Notes under the pieces: model-generated
Databases searched by the model: none
What the model was told of the DNA's origin: nothing
The model's input: only the letters and a program-made list of their open reading frames with translations
Assembly: GCA_002917075.1 (NCBI GenBank)
Contig: NTMA01000048.1
Coordinates: forward strand, 1-64,000
DNA: 64,000 bases
Direction: 5' to 3'
Source: Hawksworthiomyces lignivorus
Lineage: Eukaryota; Ascomycota; Sordariomycetes; Ophiostomatales; Ophiostomataceae
Program-made: the position numbers and the translations under genes
Part shown: piece after piece, positions 42,496 to 53,975 of the stretch
Position numbering within the stretch: the stretch's first letter is position 1
Layout: each line of letters opens with the position of its first letter

Positions 42496-42997
42496 CTCTG
42501 CGTCTCGGTCGTTGTTTACCATTTCGATAATGATGTCGTACTTCTGTGCTTTACCTCTTCACTTCGACCCGGCACGACGTCCATGTGTATCAGCTAAAAT
42601 AGAAACAGTGGGAAGAAGATCCGTCAGAAACGAAGGCTCAAAAATTTATCCTGTGACAGCCAATTAATACTTCGGCAATATTTAACCTTATCTGGTAATA
42701 GGATGCCGAGCGAACAGTCCCAGAACTAAACCACATTCTGCTAGTTTCAAGCGGAGTAGTTAGCGCACCACAGTTGAGAATTTGCATCAGCCGTGGCAAA
42801 CTAAGCGCACCATTCAAAGGCTTCCTCCTTTTACTCAAAAGAAATGGATGGCGTGGGGGAAACCTTGAATTCAAGAATTAATACCCAGCGCGCTATTAAT
42901 TCCGGACTGGTAGTCATACATTTCCGCGATGTGATTTATATGATTCCCGTCTAATCTTGTCCATATAATATTCCTCATCTCTACTCTCTGGACAGAA
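42496..42997. promoter_or_regulatory. shared divergent promoter (regulator / P450)
   Basis: 502 bases between the starts of the Zn2Cys6 regulator and the P450, so both promoters lie here. A possible TATA-like ATATAATA is at about 42962-42969. Confidence 0.5.
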
Positions 42998-44731
42998 ATG
43001 TTCTCAGTGTCCATTATTCAAGCTGCCTATGTCTTGAGAGCTTATTCCAAACCGACGAAGGTTCTTACCTCTCCCCATCAACCTGCGATTCAATCCATGC
43101 CCCAGACACCTCCAGTGGCTTCTCAAGTTATTTCTGTTCTTGATAGCTCGATTCGATCAGTTGCTTGTTTGTTAGTTGCAATATCCATGCACAGTTACTT
43201 TTTTGTCGAGGCCGTAGGTGGCTTCTTTTTCATTTATATCATTGTTTCCTTCGTTATTTACCCAATATATACATATCTTCTTGACCAGGACGGCCTTCGT
43301 CGCTATCCCAGTGTTTCTGTTGCTGCATTTACAAATGCTTGGGGCGTTTGGCAGCAGTATAAACACTCACGAACTATTGCTGTTCATGCCGCCCACAAGA
43401 AATTCGGCCCCGTTGTGCGCGTGGGACCAAGCCATGTCTCTTTCGCCACCATCCAAGCCATACGTGACATATATGGGCATGGCACACCAGCAACCAAAGA
43501 TAATTTCTACTCTGCCTCTGTTTCCACCCATTTGAATATCTCGGATGCTCAGGATAAAACCGTCCATAACATAAAACGCCGTCGCTTTGCCGCCGCCCTT
43601 GCCCAGAAGAACGTTGTGCAAATGGAACATATCATGGCCGTGCATCTACAACGGCTTACGAAGTATCTTGATGCTCGAGCAGCGGGGGAAATCGACGTGG
43701 ACATGAAGCAAGTAATGCTTCATACGACGTACGGGTTTGCCAGTGTCTTGTTGTACTCACAGGATGTTAATATGCTGGAAAATGAATCAACAGTGGTGAC
43801 TGCTGAATCCCCAGACGGACGACTATACAAAGCGGATATGTACGGGAGTATGGTTGAGTCATCGCACCTCTCTACGTCTGCCGGCTGGGCGCCCGGCTCC
43901 ATGAAACTATTTCGATATTTGACACAGTGGCACCGCGGATGGACGCAAGGAAGTGGCTTCCGAGATGTGACAATACATTTCGTTCGGAAACGGCTTCGCA
44001 TGGACGCGGAGCGCATACGCCAGGGGATGGATCCGCTGGACGATCTAATGACAACCATGTTATACAACAAGGACGGCGATGCTCTTGGGCTGGAGCTGGG
44101 CGAGCTGGTCACGGAATGTGCAAACATGTTTAACGCAGCAGGCGAGAACACAGAGATTGCCATTACAAACACAATCTGGTTACTGGCGCGTACACCACGA
44201 GTTAAACAAAAGTTGCAAGAAGAGCTTGACGCAATCATATCATGGGACGACACAAAAAACTCTCTACCTACATACGACGAAGTCAAAGACTTGCCCTATT
44301 TACATGCGTGTATTGATGAGGCTATGCGTCTTCGGCCTTCTATTGAAGGTGGACTTCCGCGCATCACTCCACAAGGAGGCATGTACGTCAATGGAGACTG
44401 GCTACCCGGAGGCGTTACAGTTTCTGTATCGACACATACGGTTCACAGAAACCCGGACATTTTCCACGACGATCCAGAGGAATTTATACCCGAAAGATGG
44501 CTAAGGCCAGACTCGAGCGAGATGATGCGAGGGTTTCTTGCGTTCTCCCAGGGCGGCAGGGCATGTATTGGCAGGAACATTGCATATTTTGAAATGACTC
44601 TAATCCTGGCTCTCTTATTTTCTCGTTATGATTTTCAACTTCCAACTGAAGATTGGGTACTGCCTACCAAAGAAAACTTTAGCGCTCACACCATGCCTTT
44701 GCCTGTTCGTCTAACAAAGCGAAAAATATAG
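42998..44731 (+). CDS. cytochrome P450 monooxygenase
   Basis: A single-exon frame of 577 residues. The N-terminus holds a strong membrane anchor (GGFFFIYIIVSFVIYPIYTYLL, residues about 72-95); about 60 residues before it look unusual for a P450, so the true start may be the ATG at 43187. Family motifs: I-helix MFNAAGENTEIA (AGENT in place of AGxDT), ExxR as DEAMRLRP, PERW as FIPERWL, and the heme loop FSQGGRACIGRN with the ligand at about Cys523. KYPVVRVGP-like text (KFGPVVRVGPSHVSF) is typical of fungal CYPs related to pisatin demethylase and benzoate hydroxylases. The enzyme should act at the endoplasmic reticulum with a reductase such as the one at 35.1-37.3 kb. The substrate cannot be read from sequence. 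Lack of introns contrasts with the seven in the neighbouring regulator. Confidence 0.92.
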   Translation: MFSVSIIQAAYVLRAYSKPTKVLTSPHQPAIQSMPQTPPVASQVISVLDSSIRSVACLLVAISMHSYFFVEAVGGFFFIYIIVSFVIYPIYTYLLDQDGLRRYPSVSVAAFTNAWGVWQQYKHSRTIAVHAAHKKFGPVVRVGPSHVSFATIQAIRDIYGHGTPATKDNFYSASVSTHLNISDAQDKTVHNIKRRRFAAALAQKNVVQMEHIMAVHLQRLTKYLDARAAGEIDVDMKQVMLHTTYGFASVLLYSQDVNMLENESTVVTAESPDGRLYKADMYGSMVESSHLSTSAGWAPGSMKLFRYLTQWHRGWTQGSGFRDVTIHFVRKRLRMDAERIRQGMDPLDDLMTTMLYNKDGDALGLELGELVTECANMFNAAGENTEIAITNTIWLLARTPRVKQKLQEELDAIISWDDTKNSLPTYDEVKDLPYLHACIDEAMRLRPSIEGGLPRITPQGGMYVNGDWLPGGVTVSVSTHTVHRNPDIFHDDPEEFIPERWLRPDSSEMMRGFLAFSQGGRACIGRNIAYFEMTLILALLFSRYDFQLPTEDWVLPTKENFSAHTMPLPVRLTKRKI

Positions 44732-44749
44732 TAGTAGATATTTATTTCA

Positions 44750-44798
<49 letters not shown>

Positions 44799-45475
44799 TT
44801 GGATCCGGGGTTAACTATAAAGAAAATTAAATTGAGAACAATATTGTTGAATACAATATTTGAACACTTCATGTAATATTATTTTAAGAAGTTTTCGTTT
44901 GAGACTGAAAAATTAATCACGATATTACTTTAGACTATCTATCTAACAAGGAGCGAGAAAAGTTTCTTATAATCCTAGGCCAAAACGTGATGGCTGGGGT
45001 CGATGCCATTCAACCAGACGAAGCGATCAATGTAGCCCGTATTCAGAATGAGGCAGGTAGATGCTGCTGGAGCCCGCTGACGTACCGCCCGCCGACGGCT
45101 ACACAGCTTGATTCGCTCGGTGCACAGCTGCAGGTTCCGTTAATCTCATCCGTCTTTCAAGGCCATCGCACGACCCGAGAGCGCGTACTACCCTTCATTG
45201 TGACAAAGCTGCTAGGCAGCTGCAGAGCTGTATGTCGATTGTGCCGCATGGCTGGATGGGTATCCTTTCTTCAGACGCTATTCGGCTGAAATATAGAACT
45301 CTATCGTATACGCATAGGGGTGTTACTATCGATGTCGCAATGCTTGGGGTAGTTATCGCAACTTCTCTGCTATGCCAGCAGTAAAATTTCAGCTGTCTCG
45401 ATAAAACTGCACTATTCAAAAACCACTCTCAGAGTATTATTACATGATCTCACAGCGCAGCTTCTGTATTCACAA
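44732..45475. other. spacer with microsatellite
   Basis: Contains the (TTA)n run listed separately and a 100-codon open frame at 44987-45289 (plus) that reads smoothly (DEAINVARIQNEAGRC) but matches no family I know. I leave it uncalled. Confidence 0.4.
44752..44799. repeat. (TTA)n microsatellite, about 15-16 units
   Basis: Uninterrupted TTA/ATT trinucleotide run 20 bases after the P450 stop codon. Likely length-polymorphic between strains. Confidence 0.95.
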
Positions 45476-45703
45476 TCAGCATCTGCCCCTTGAATCTCGT
45501 CTGTACCTAGTAAGAGTTGGTGGGGCCGCCCGAGCCACCTCGCCTGCTGGACTCAGGTCCTTCGGCGAGAATCCAAACAGGTTTCGGCTACTCGCCCACA
45601 GCCGCAGCCACTCGTTTGCTGGTCCCTCTGCCTCGACGCGCTGCCGAAGCGCCTTTATCAGCTCTTCGTCGGGGTTTCGGACAGATACCAGATAGTGCAG
45701 CAC
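45476..45703 (-). pseudogene. possible ankyrin-type fragment
   Basis: The frame reads NTVLHYLVSVRNPDEELIKALRQ and then EWLRLWASSRNLFGFSPKDLSPAGE. NTVLHYL followed by a helix-turn-helix is ankyrin-like. It opens directly after a TGA with no start codon, so it is at best a remnant. Confidence 0.3.
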
Positions 45704-46101
45704 TGTATTGCGTGCACGTCACCGTCCCCGAGATGCGCCAGTGGAGATAATGCTGTGGACAGGCGGTCGACGATCTTTTATTTGCCGGAGATTTGTCGCA
45801 TGCACTCGGACATGTATGCGCGCACTGTACCTGACTCATTGCTTGTTCAGTCCTTTGATCATCAGGATGGAACGAAAGCTTGAAATTGCTTTCCGTCTTT
45901 ATTTTCCGCCTCATTCCTCTTCCCGTTCTATTAGTGCTCCGTTCCGTCCTTGGCCCCGTCTCGTTGGTTCTCTGTCCGTGTATAAATCGAATCGTCTTCG
46001 CAACTTCTTGCTCCCTAGCTGCCACAATGAAGTCAAGCTTATCACAGACAGACAGCAATACCAGAATCCAATTCTTTTATCAATAGAAACACATCCGCAT
46101 C
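45704..46101. other. promoter region of the truncated MFS gene
   Basis: No gene recognised; the sequence just before 46102 is a plausible leader. Confidence 0.4.
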
Positions 46102-47050
46102 ATGACTGCAATGAAAATCGACGGGCAGAAACATAGCGAGGACCATCAAACTGATTTGGCCATGGAGCGTGGCGAGGCTAAGGAGACAAACGATGACTTC
46201 AAGCTCAGTCCTGCGCCCGACGGCGGCGCCAAAGCCTGGCTTGTGGCCGCTGGCGGCTCAGCTCTGTTTTTCTGCTGTCTGGGCTTCTCCAACTCGTTTG
46301 GCTCATTCGAGGAGTATTATTTGAGCCACCAGCTGAGGGGAGACTCGCCTGACAAAATTGCCTGGATTGGCTCTCTCTCAGCCTTCCTCCAGTTTGCCGC
46401 CGGCATGGTCGGGGGCCCGCTGTTTGACCGCTTCGGCGCATGGGTAAGCTGCTCTTGTTTATTGAAGCATCTTCACACCTGTCCACTAATGCGAGTGTCA
46501 ACAGGTCATTCGGCCGGCGGCCATCCTGTACATCTTCGCCATGATGATGCTCAGCCTCTGCAAAGAATACTGGCAGATCATGCTCGTGCAGGGCGTCTTA
46601 ATGGGCATCACCATGGGTCTCTTGCAGTTTCCCGCCTTTGCCGCCGTCTCCCAGTACTTCGACAAGAAGCGCGCCGCCGCTCTCGGGGTGGTCGTCTCCG
46701 GCTCTTCGATTGGCGGCATCGTCATCCCCATCCTGGTCTCCAAGCCGCCGAACGGCACCTCCCTCGGCTTCGGCTGGTCCGTCCGTGTCATCGGCTTCCT
46801 GATCATGCCGTTCATGGCCTTTGCCTGCATTGCCGTCAAGGCACGCCTGCCGCCACGCACAACGACGTTCTGGATCATGTCCGCTTATCGCGAGAGCACC
46901 TTTATGGTCTTGATCATTGCCTTGTTTTTCATTTTCATCGGCATGTTCACCCCGCTCTTCTACATCCCGACCTACGCCGTCTCGCGGGGCATGAGCTCGA
47001 CGCTGGCCGGATACTTGACTAGCAGTTACATTATTTATCTTTTCTATTAA
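46102..47050 (+). pseudogene. monocarboxylate-type MFS transporter, C-terminally truncated
   Basis: Exons 46102-46443 and 46505-47050 (61-bp intron, GTAAGC donor, ACAG acceptor) encode 295 residues. The N-terminus has the MCT signature PDGGAKAWLVAAGGSALFF and FGSFEEYYL, then GPLFDRFGAWVIRPA, GVLMGITMGLLQFPAFAAVSQYFDKKRAAALG and the first helices of the second half (STFMVLIIALFFIFIGMFTPLFYIP). Family members have about 430-450 residues and twelve helices; here the frame ends just after SRGMSSTLAGYL with SYIIYLFY-stop, so the last four helices are missing. The next minus-strand gene ends only 8 bases further, so the missing part was deleted, not spliced. The residual eight-helix protein probably cannot transport. 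Confidence 0.78.
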
Positions 47051-47058
47051 TTAACTAA

Positions 47059-47986
47059 TTAATTGGAAGCTGCATGCTCCTCACTTCTCAGCCTTTGTGC
47101 CCGTTGGTCCTTCTTATTTTTCGCTGAATAGTAGCAACAAAGACCGCAGCAAGTTCCCGCCCCTACGCATACGATCAAAGGGAGACCGATTACCAAGAAG
47201 AAAAACAGAGACTTCGACACAGGGCCGCCATGTTCCTCGTCGTTTTGGCTTCGGCACTGGAGCGGCGGAACCGACGCGCCAGGTACCCAAGAGTATAGCG
47301 TTGCGTCGCACGATATATCGGGGGGCATCGGCGAGAGGGTGGGGCGGTCCGATGCCTGCCAAGAGATGTGATATGGGTTATGGATCTGGACGCCGGGCAC
47401 ATACTCGGCGGTGGACGGGCCAGTGGCGTCACCCGTAGATGGTCTTTCCGTGCTTGTATAAATCACGCACGCAGGTGTTTCGATGTTGGCAATGGCCGCC
47501 CAAGTTGGGATTGGAGACCCGACTAGCCGGTAGCCACTGTTGTTGCCATCGTATTAGTTCTCGTTCGTAAGATTAACAGGAGGTTCGGGCAGCAGCATAC
47601 CTCGCACAACAATAAGCTGTGTCAATAGTTAACGTCGTGAAATGAGTCTGTGACGTATACTCCCCTCGCGTTGTTATTCCAACGTCGTATGCGGTCCAGC
47701 CGCTGGGGCAGACAGCAGGGCTGAAAGAGAATCGGCTTTCCGGAACCGCCTTGTCCCATCCAGCTGGCTGACATGAGGTGAACCGGGGATCTGTGGGGTC
47801 TGACACAATAACGTTGAGTGAGCTTATGGTGTCGTTGATCCAGTAGAAGCTGGATACAATGCTTGTCGTAGAGAATATCGACGCGCATTCGCTTGGCTGA
47901 GAGAAGGGAGTGGTGAGGGCTACGAGTGAAGAAGTTGCAGTCGTGGGCGTCATGCCCATTGGCGAAGTTGATGTAGAGAGCGCCAT
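47059..47986 (-). CDS. single-pass membrane protein with Thr/Ser-rich ectodomain
   Basis: Exons 47986-47601 and 47536-47059 (64-bp intron, GTATGC donor, CTAATAC branch, AACAG acceptor) give 287 residues. Splicing joins AYCCAS to GYRLVGSPIPTWAAIA, which restores a smooth frame. The ectodomain has LVALTTPFSQPSECASIF, DPRFTSCQPAGWD and SFSPAVCPSGWTAYDVG, a cysteine pattern I know from unnamed ascomycete membrane proteins. A single helix (FFFLVIGLPLIVCVGAGTC) lies near residues 240-258, followed by a short basic tail. No signal peptide is obvious at this start, though MALSTSTSPMG is usual for the family. Its role is unknown; a cell-surface sensor or wall-associated protein is only a guess. Confidence 0.75.
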
Positions 47987-49134
47987 AGCGCATCTATCAG
48001 AGGTGTCTTGTTAACGGGCGTCCAACGGGACTCGGCGAGCTGTAGAGCATACGTCAAAGCTGCACAGGCGAGTGGCAGAATTGAAATTTATTTGAACAAA
48101 CAAGGCAAGGAGGCACGAGGCCCAGGGGAACTATAAAGAGCTCTAAGCCTCTGTGGCTGTGGCTCGTCAGACATTGCCAAGGGTCCTTCTCGCCTCTGAC
48201 CCGCATAATCTATCATTTTGCCTAAAGCCGGGGGGGGATCGGCCCTGGGGATTGGCTACTTTATCTGACCGGGATAAAATTAAGCTTAGACGCCGCAGCG
48301 GGTGCCTGAAGATAATCAGTGTTGAGACAGGGGGCGAAGAACGGCAGTAACTGGCAAATCTGAAGAGAGAAGCGATTTGCTTACTCTGCTCTGTCTATAT
48401 GAGCATGAAGAACAGCATCCTCTGGTCCGAACAGGTACAAGTGAAAATGTGTGAGGAGTTGCGGCGTGTAAGGCACAGCAAAGTGCCTATCGCAATTCGG
48501 TTTATTGTCAACCAAGTAGGTATTCTACAACACAGTTGGTTCGCGCCGCACAACTCGTAATCATTTGAAGCCGTTCTTGGCTTTTCATTTGCGTTGATCA
48601 GCAGAGCCACAGCAAACACAGTTGCATTGCATGATAGTTCAGGCAGAGGTTGAGCGGCGGAGAGAGACTATCAAAGGACATTTCACACAATTAGTTTTGG
48701 AATCCTCTAGCAGGGTTCACGCTTCTGCTACGGGAGATATTACGCTGGGCCAAGAAAGCCAAAGGAGAATACGCACGACTGAATGTGAGGTTATTGCGGC
48801 GTATTGCAGAAGCATTATCCGCTGCAGGGGGTTGTCTGCGATGCCGGCTGACAATGTACGCGAATCCTTGAATACGGTTCAGAATAGCAGCTGGGACACT
48901 CCGTGGATGTCAAGACTCAATGTGAAGTACATAGAAGCTGGACTGTTGTAGCAAGTAGACAAAGGTAAAGAGCGTATCCTGTTCCAGCAAACTTTATTCT
49001 GCCATGTGCGAAATATAAAAAGCTGGCTTGCCTCTCTGTAGGCGAAGCGTGTAAGGTTGTTGTTGGGGCTAACTACGAGAGTTTGTGAGCGTGCTATCTC
49101 CCTAAGCATTCGCAACACATCTTTTTGTGAAGCC
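47987..49134. other. divergent spacer, no gene seen
   Basis: About 1.15 kb between divergent genes, holding the promoters of the membrane protein and the GH55-PLC gene. Small frames such as 48622-48951 (plus) show no family character. Confidence 0.5.
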
Positions 49135-52100
49135 ATGGGTTTTCGGATTTTTCAAATTTTCGTGTGGGTAGTGATGCTACGGCAGGCCCTCGCTGTATCA
49201 ACTCGCATCCGCGAGTCGCATGTCGAGGGTCGGCATATTGACGGCGCTGGCCAATACCTTGCTGCGTCCCCCGGAATCACACCTTCACCATTCCGGCCAC
49301 TGTCAACTCGGACAGACCTGGCAAACACAACCACAACAGATGTCAACACAGCTCGAAAGATTGTCGAGGATGCGATCGCGCAGATGACCAAGCTCAACAA
49401 AGCCCGGCTGGACAGGCCTGCACGTAACCTGTACCAACTAAAGCCTGGGAGCAAGTTTGGAAAGAGGAGCGGTCAAATCGAAGCGCCATCTCCGTTGCTA
49501 AACATTACTGAGGACATTGCTAAGGCCGCTGCTTTCCTAGCCGAATTTGAAGCAGCTGGCTCTAGTATACCGATCATTGAGCGGCGCGGGCCTGGCTTTT
49601 GGATGGAAGGCCTCCAGCGTAAAGGAACTGTTCCGTGGGGAGATGACGCCAACTACAAGGTAGGATTGGCCATCTCCAGGACTGTCTCGATCTCCCGCTA
49701 ACTGCCAACATAGGTTTTTCGTAACGTCGTGACCGACTACAACGCCGACCCTACAGGGAAGAAGGTCCGTCTGTTCTTAATCCTCTCTAGAGGCGGTTTT
49801 CTGACCGAAGCCAGGACTCTACTGCTGCGATCCAGAAAGCAATCGCCGATGGAAAACGATGCGGAGAGAATTGCAACGGCTCGTCCACCAAGAATGCCAT
49901 TGTTTATTTTCCTGCAGGCACGTACCTCGTCTCCAGCACTGTCAAGGTATACTTCGGCACGCAGATAATTGGCGATGCCACCAGCTGGCCTACGATCAAG
50001 GCGCCTTCTAGCTTCGTCGGTCTGGGTGTGCTTTCCACAGATGAATACGTGAGCAACGGCGGGTCTGGCCCCGACGGCCTCGCGCTCGAATGGTACATAA
50101 ACACAGGGAGGTTCTACAGCCAGATCCGCAACATTCGGGTGGACATTACGTCCACGAACAAAAACGCCCACATCTGTGCCATACACTACCAAGTGGCACA
50201 AGCAACTTCGATTCAAAACGTCGAGCTGATCGCCAACTCTAGCACCGTAAGTAAAGAACGTCATGTCCCCACCCAAGTTTTTTTGTTACTAACTGTCGGT
50301 AGACCCAAAGGGGCATGTTCTCAGAGAACGGTAGCGGTGGTGTGATTTCTGATATTACCTTTACTGGTGGAGCTGTTGGTTTTTGTGAGTTTTGTCGGCG
50401 TGCTTCCTTTTGAAATAAAGAGAATGCCACAGCAGCTAACAAGCTGGCCAGATGGCGGCAACCAGCAATTCAGTGCCATGCGACTGACTTTCAACGGATG
50501 CAAGACCGCGGTCCAGCTGCTATGGGACTGGGGTTGGGTTTGGAAGAGCACAGTGGTCAATAACGTTGACGTAGGCTTCCGGCTTATGAGCGATGACGGG
50601 AGCGGCAGCATCGGTTCTGTGTCATTCATAGATTCCACCTTTTCCAATGTCAGAAAGTCCGCCGTCGTGATGAACCCCCTTTCGGAGACCCCGGGTAACG
50701 GCACAACGGGGATCATTCTTGATAACGTCAATCTCGGCGGGTCTATTTCCGACAGCACTGGCAAAACACTTCTCACCTCAGGTTACTATAAAAATGTAGG
50801 TTTCCGGAACAAAATTTCAACGGTTTGAGTGAAACTGCTGGTGTTGAGTACTGACCCTCAACAGTGGGTGATCGGACCGACCTATCAAAGCAACGCAAGA
50901 ACATGGACAGCGGGCAAGTCCCTTGACTACACTAGGGAACCGACCTTGCTTGGACCATCTGTCAGTGGACTGCAAATTGCTCCATATTTTGAGAGGAAGC
51001 GCAACCAGTATGAGGACAAGTCGGCCGGCGACTTCGTCCATCTCAAGGATAGCGGTGCAAAGGGCGACGGAGCCACTGACGACACTGCGGCCATTCAGAA
51101 ACTACTCAACCAGTACGGTGATGGAAGCAAAGTCATATTTGTCGATTCGGGGACGTACATCTTGACGGACACCGTCACGATCCCCAAAGACGCCAAATTG
51201 GTCGGAGAAGCATGGTCCCAGTTTGCTGCTGCCGGGCCTCAGTTCTCCGACGCTGCCAATCCCCGCGTCATGTTGAAGGTCGGCAACGAGTTCGACGTTG
51301 GCACTGTGGAAATGCAGGACCTTCTCCTGACCACGCAAGGCGGAACTGCTGGTGTCGTCCTGATGGAATTCAATGTCAAAGCCAGCAGCCCTGGTGCAGC
51401 GGCTCTGTGGGATGTCCATGCTCGCATTGGCGGGGCGACAGGGACGAAACTGACACCTAAGGAGTGTCCGCCTAGCACCAGTGGGATCGACTCCGACAGC
51501 TGCAAGGCCGCAAGCCTGCTCCTGCATCTCACTCCCCACGCATCTGGCTACTTTGACAACATGTGGCTTTGGGTGGCAGACCATATCATAGACGACCCAG
51601 ACCTAGGTTCTGCCAACAATAATATGGATCAGCTCTCGATATATAGTGCTCGTGGCTTCCTTATCGAGAGCAAGACAGCCACTTGGCTCTACGGCACAGC
51701 CGTGGAGCACAACGCCTACTATCAGTACAACTTCCACAACGCCCAGAACATCTTCACGACCATGATTCAAACCGAGTCGCCTTATTACCAGCCTACGCCG
51801 AAGCCCCCTGCGCCATTCGAGAAGGTGGTCGGCAAGTTTGTTGGAGATCCAGCGTACGACTGCAAGGGTGGCGATTTTGACGGTTGCGACGAGTCGTGGG
51901 CCGTGATTATGGAGGGATGTCAGAACATCCATATTGGCGGCGCGGGCACGTACTCGTGGTTTAGGACCTACTCCCAAGACTGCATTGACGGGCACGAGTG
52001 CCAGAAGACGCTGTGGTGGCTCAAGGGAAACTATGACAACAACCGCCTCCAGCACGTCATCGGCATAGGGGCGAAGAACGTGCTTGTAGCAGAGGGGAAG

Positions 52101-53975
52101 GGCGTCCTGGCCACCGACAACCTCGCTACTACTTCGCACCCGGCGTGGGCCCACATCTCTATATTTGACGTCCCTTCGAACGGTGCAGCGCCGGCTGCGG
52201 GTGACACTTTGCCCTGCGACACAAACGACCGCACGTACGACTCGTCCGCCTCGATGGGCCAGGGTACCTTCTTCAACTGGGCGTACCTGGACCAGAGGGT
52301 CACGGTCATCAAGGACGTGTTCTACATTACTATTGTCAACCTTACGCCATACAAGTTTGTCAAGACCTACCAGCACAAGTGTGAGCTGGACGCTTTCGAC
52401 TTCGTGGACATCCCTTCCGGAAAGGCGTACCAAAGCCGCGTAGTGTACAGCTCAACGGCTGGTTCTGGCGTCGATAGCAATGCCGAGGCGTATTTTACCA
52501 TACAAGGGACCGACAAGAAGTTCGAGGTGCGCGCAAGTACGCACATCCCCGACATATACCCCTACCGCACGATTTTTGATTTGACTGGCATGGGTCTCGG
52601 CCAGCGCGAATACAGTAATCCGTACCAGACGGCAAGCGTCACGCTTGTCATCGCAGGCAGCGAGGAGTATGGATTCATTTCGTCTCTGAATTTTCAGCCG
52701 TCCAACTGGATGAGCGGGCTGTACGACGTGATCAAGGACCGGCAGCTGCGCCACGTCGTCATGCCAGGCTCGCACGATGCGGGCATGACCACTATCAGCA
52801 GTGCCTACGATAGTGGCAGCGTCCGGTCCAATACGCAGACGCAGGGCCTGTCCATGTACGACCAGCTACGTGTCGGATCTCGATATTTTGACATGCGCAT
52901 CGTCAGAATTGAAGAAAGCCAGTTCTATGCAGCTCATGTTACCGAAGAGACGAGTGACATTCCTCCCGGTGCAACGGGTGCAAAGCTAACCGACATAATC
53001 GACGACGTCAACAGGTTCACGTCAGAGTATCCGGGCGAGGTCATCATATGGTCGATTCGGTACATGGTGGACTTGAGCCGTGTCCCTCTCGGAGACCGCA
53101 AGTACTGGAGCAATGGCACTGCAAACCAATTCTACGACGTCCTCGAAAAGATCCACAATCGCTGCCCGGACCTGGACACGTCTACGGCCACTCTCGATAG
53201 GCAGCCCGCCAAAACTTTTATGGATCGCAATGGCCGCAAAGGCTGTGTGCTGCTTTTGGCGGAGGGTAAGAACTTCCACGACGGCGTGCTGGCATCTCGT
53301 GAAAGATCCGGAATCTACCGGGCCAGTGTTTTCGATCGCGACGACTACTGGGCCCAGAAAGACAACACCAAAGATAATTCTGCGGCCCAGATTGCCCATA
53401 TGCAGGGGGTGGCAAGGGACGATAATGACAACCAGAAAGACCATTTCTACATCATGCAATGGCAGTGTACTCCCAACGGCCAGGACTCGGGGGACTGGGG
53501 GCTTGATCGCATCGCCGTTTTGTCGAGCAACCCTGCCCTGTACTGGGACGGAGTCAATGCCATGTCGCCAGAGGCATTTCCAACCGTCATCATGCAAGAC
53601 TACATTGTAGGCAATCCACTGGCGCGTTGGCCGAGCCCTGGCCGAGATTGAAGCGAGCTGACCTGTTTGCAGGGACAAATACACGTGCCCAACGGCCTCA
53701 AAGAAGAGGATGTGACCACCTTTCCCCTACAGCTCGGTGCAGAGATCCAGACGCTCGCCATAGGGTTGAACCTGTACATGGTGAGCCAGAACTGCAAAGT
53801 GGCGCCAGACAAAAACCCATTGGTTCGGAAACCTGCCAGCACAAACAGGCTGTCCGCATCGGTGCCAGATCTCAACTTCCATGGCGTGATCTATGCCAAT
53901 GGTACGGTCGACTACGACCCGCCGGCCGACTTCCACGTTGACCGTGCGACTGACTGCCGGGATCCTGATCCGTGA
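49135..53975 (+). CDS. secreted GH55 glucanase-like / PLC-like phosphodiesterase fusion
   Basis: Seven exons (49135-49659, 49714-49764, 49815-50246, 50303-50384, 50452-50795, 50865-53606, 53673-53975), all in phase, encode 1,492 residues. Residues 1-21 form a signal peptide. Residues about 176-880 are a GH55-type double right-handed beta-helix with two pectate-lyase-superfamily (PF12708) repeats: YNADPTGKKDSTAAIQKAI (about 183) and SGAKGDGATDDTAAIQKLL (about 537), then GTAVEHNAYYQYNFHNAQN (about 755). Family enzymes cleave beta-1,3-glucan from the chain end. Residues about 960-1090 look like a beta-sandwich. From about 1100 there is a PI-PLC-X-like TIM barrel: VMPGSHDAGM (His1115), GSRYFDMRIV and FYAAHV (His1169) match the first catalytic His, the Arg/Asp strand and the second His. 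The junction lies inside the 914-codon exon 6 with no frame break, so the fusion is real in the genome. No lesion seen. Confidence 0.88.

Noticed and set aside
44987..45289. 100-codon plus-strand frame after the microsatellite
   Set aside because: Reads smoothly but matches no family I can name and has no splice partners; not enough to call a gene.
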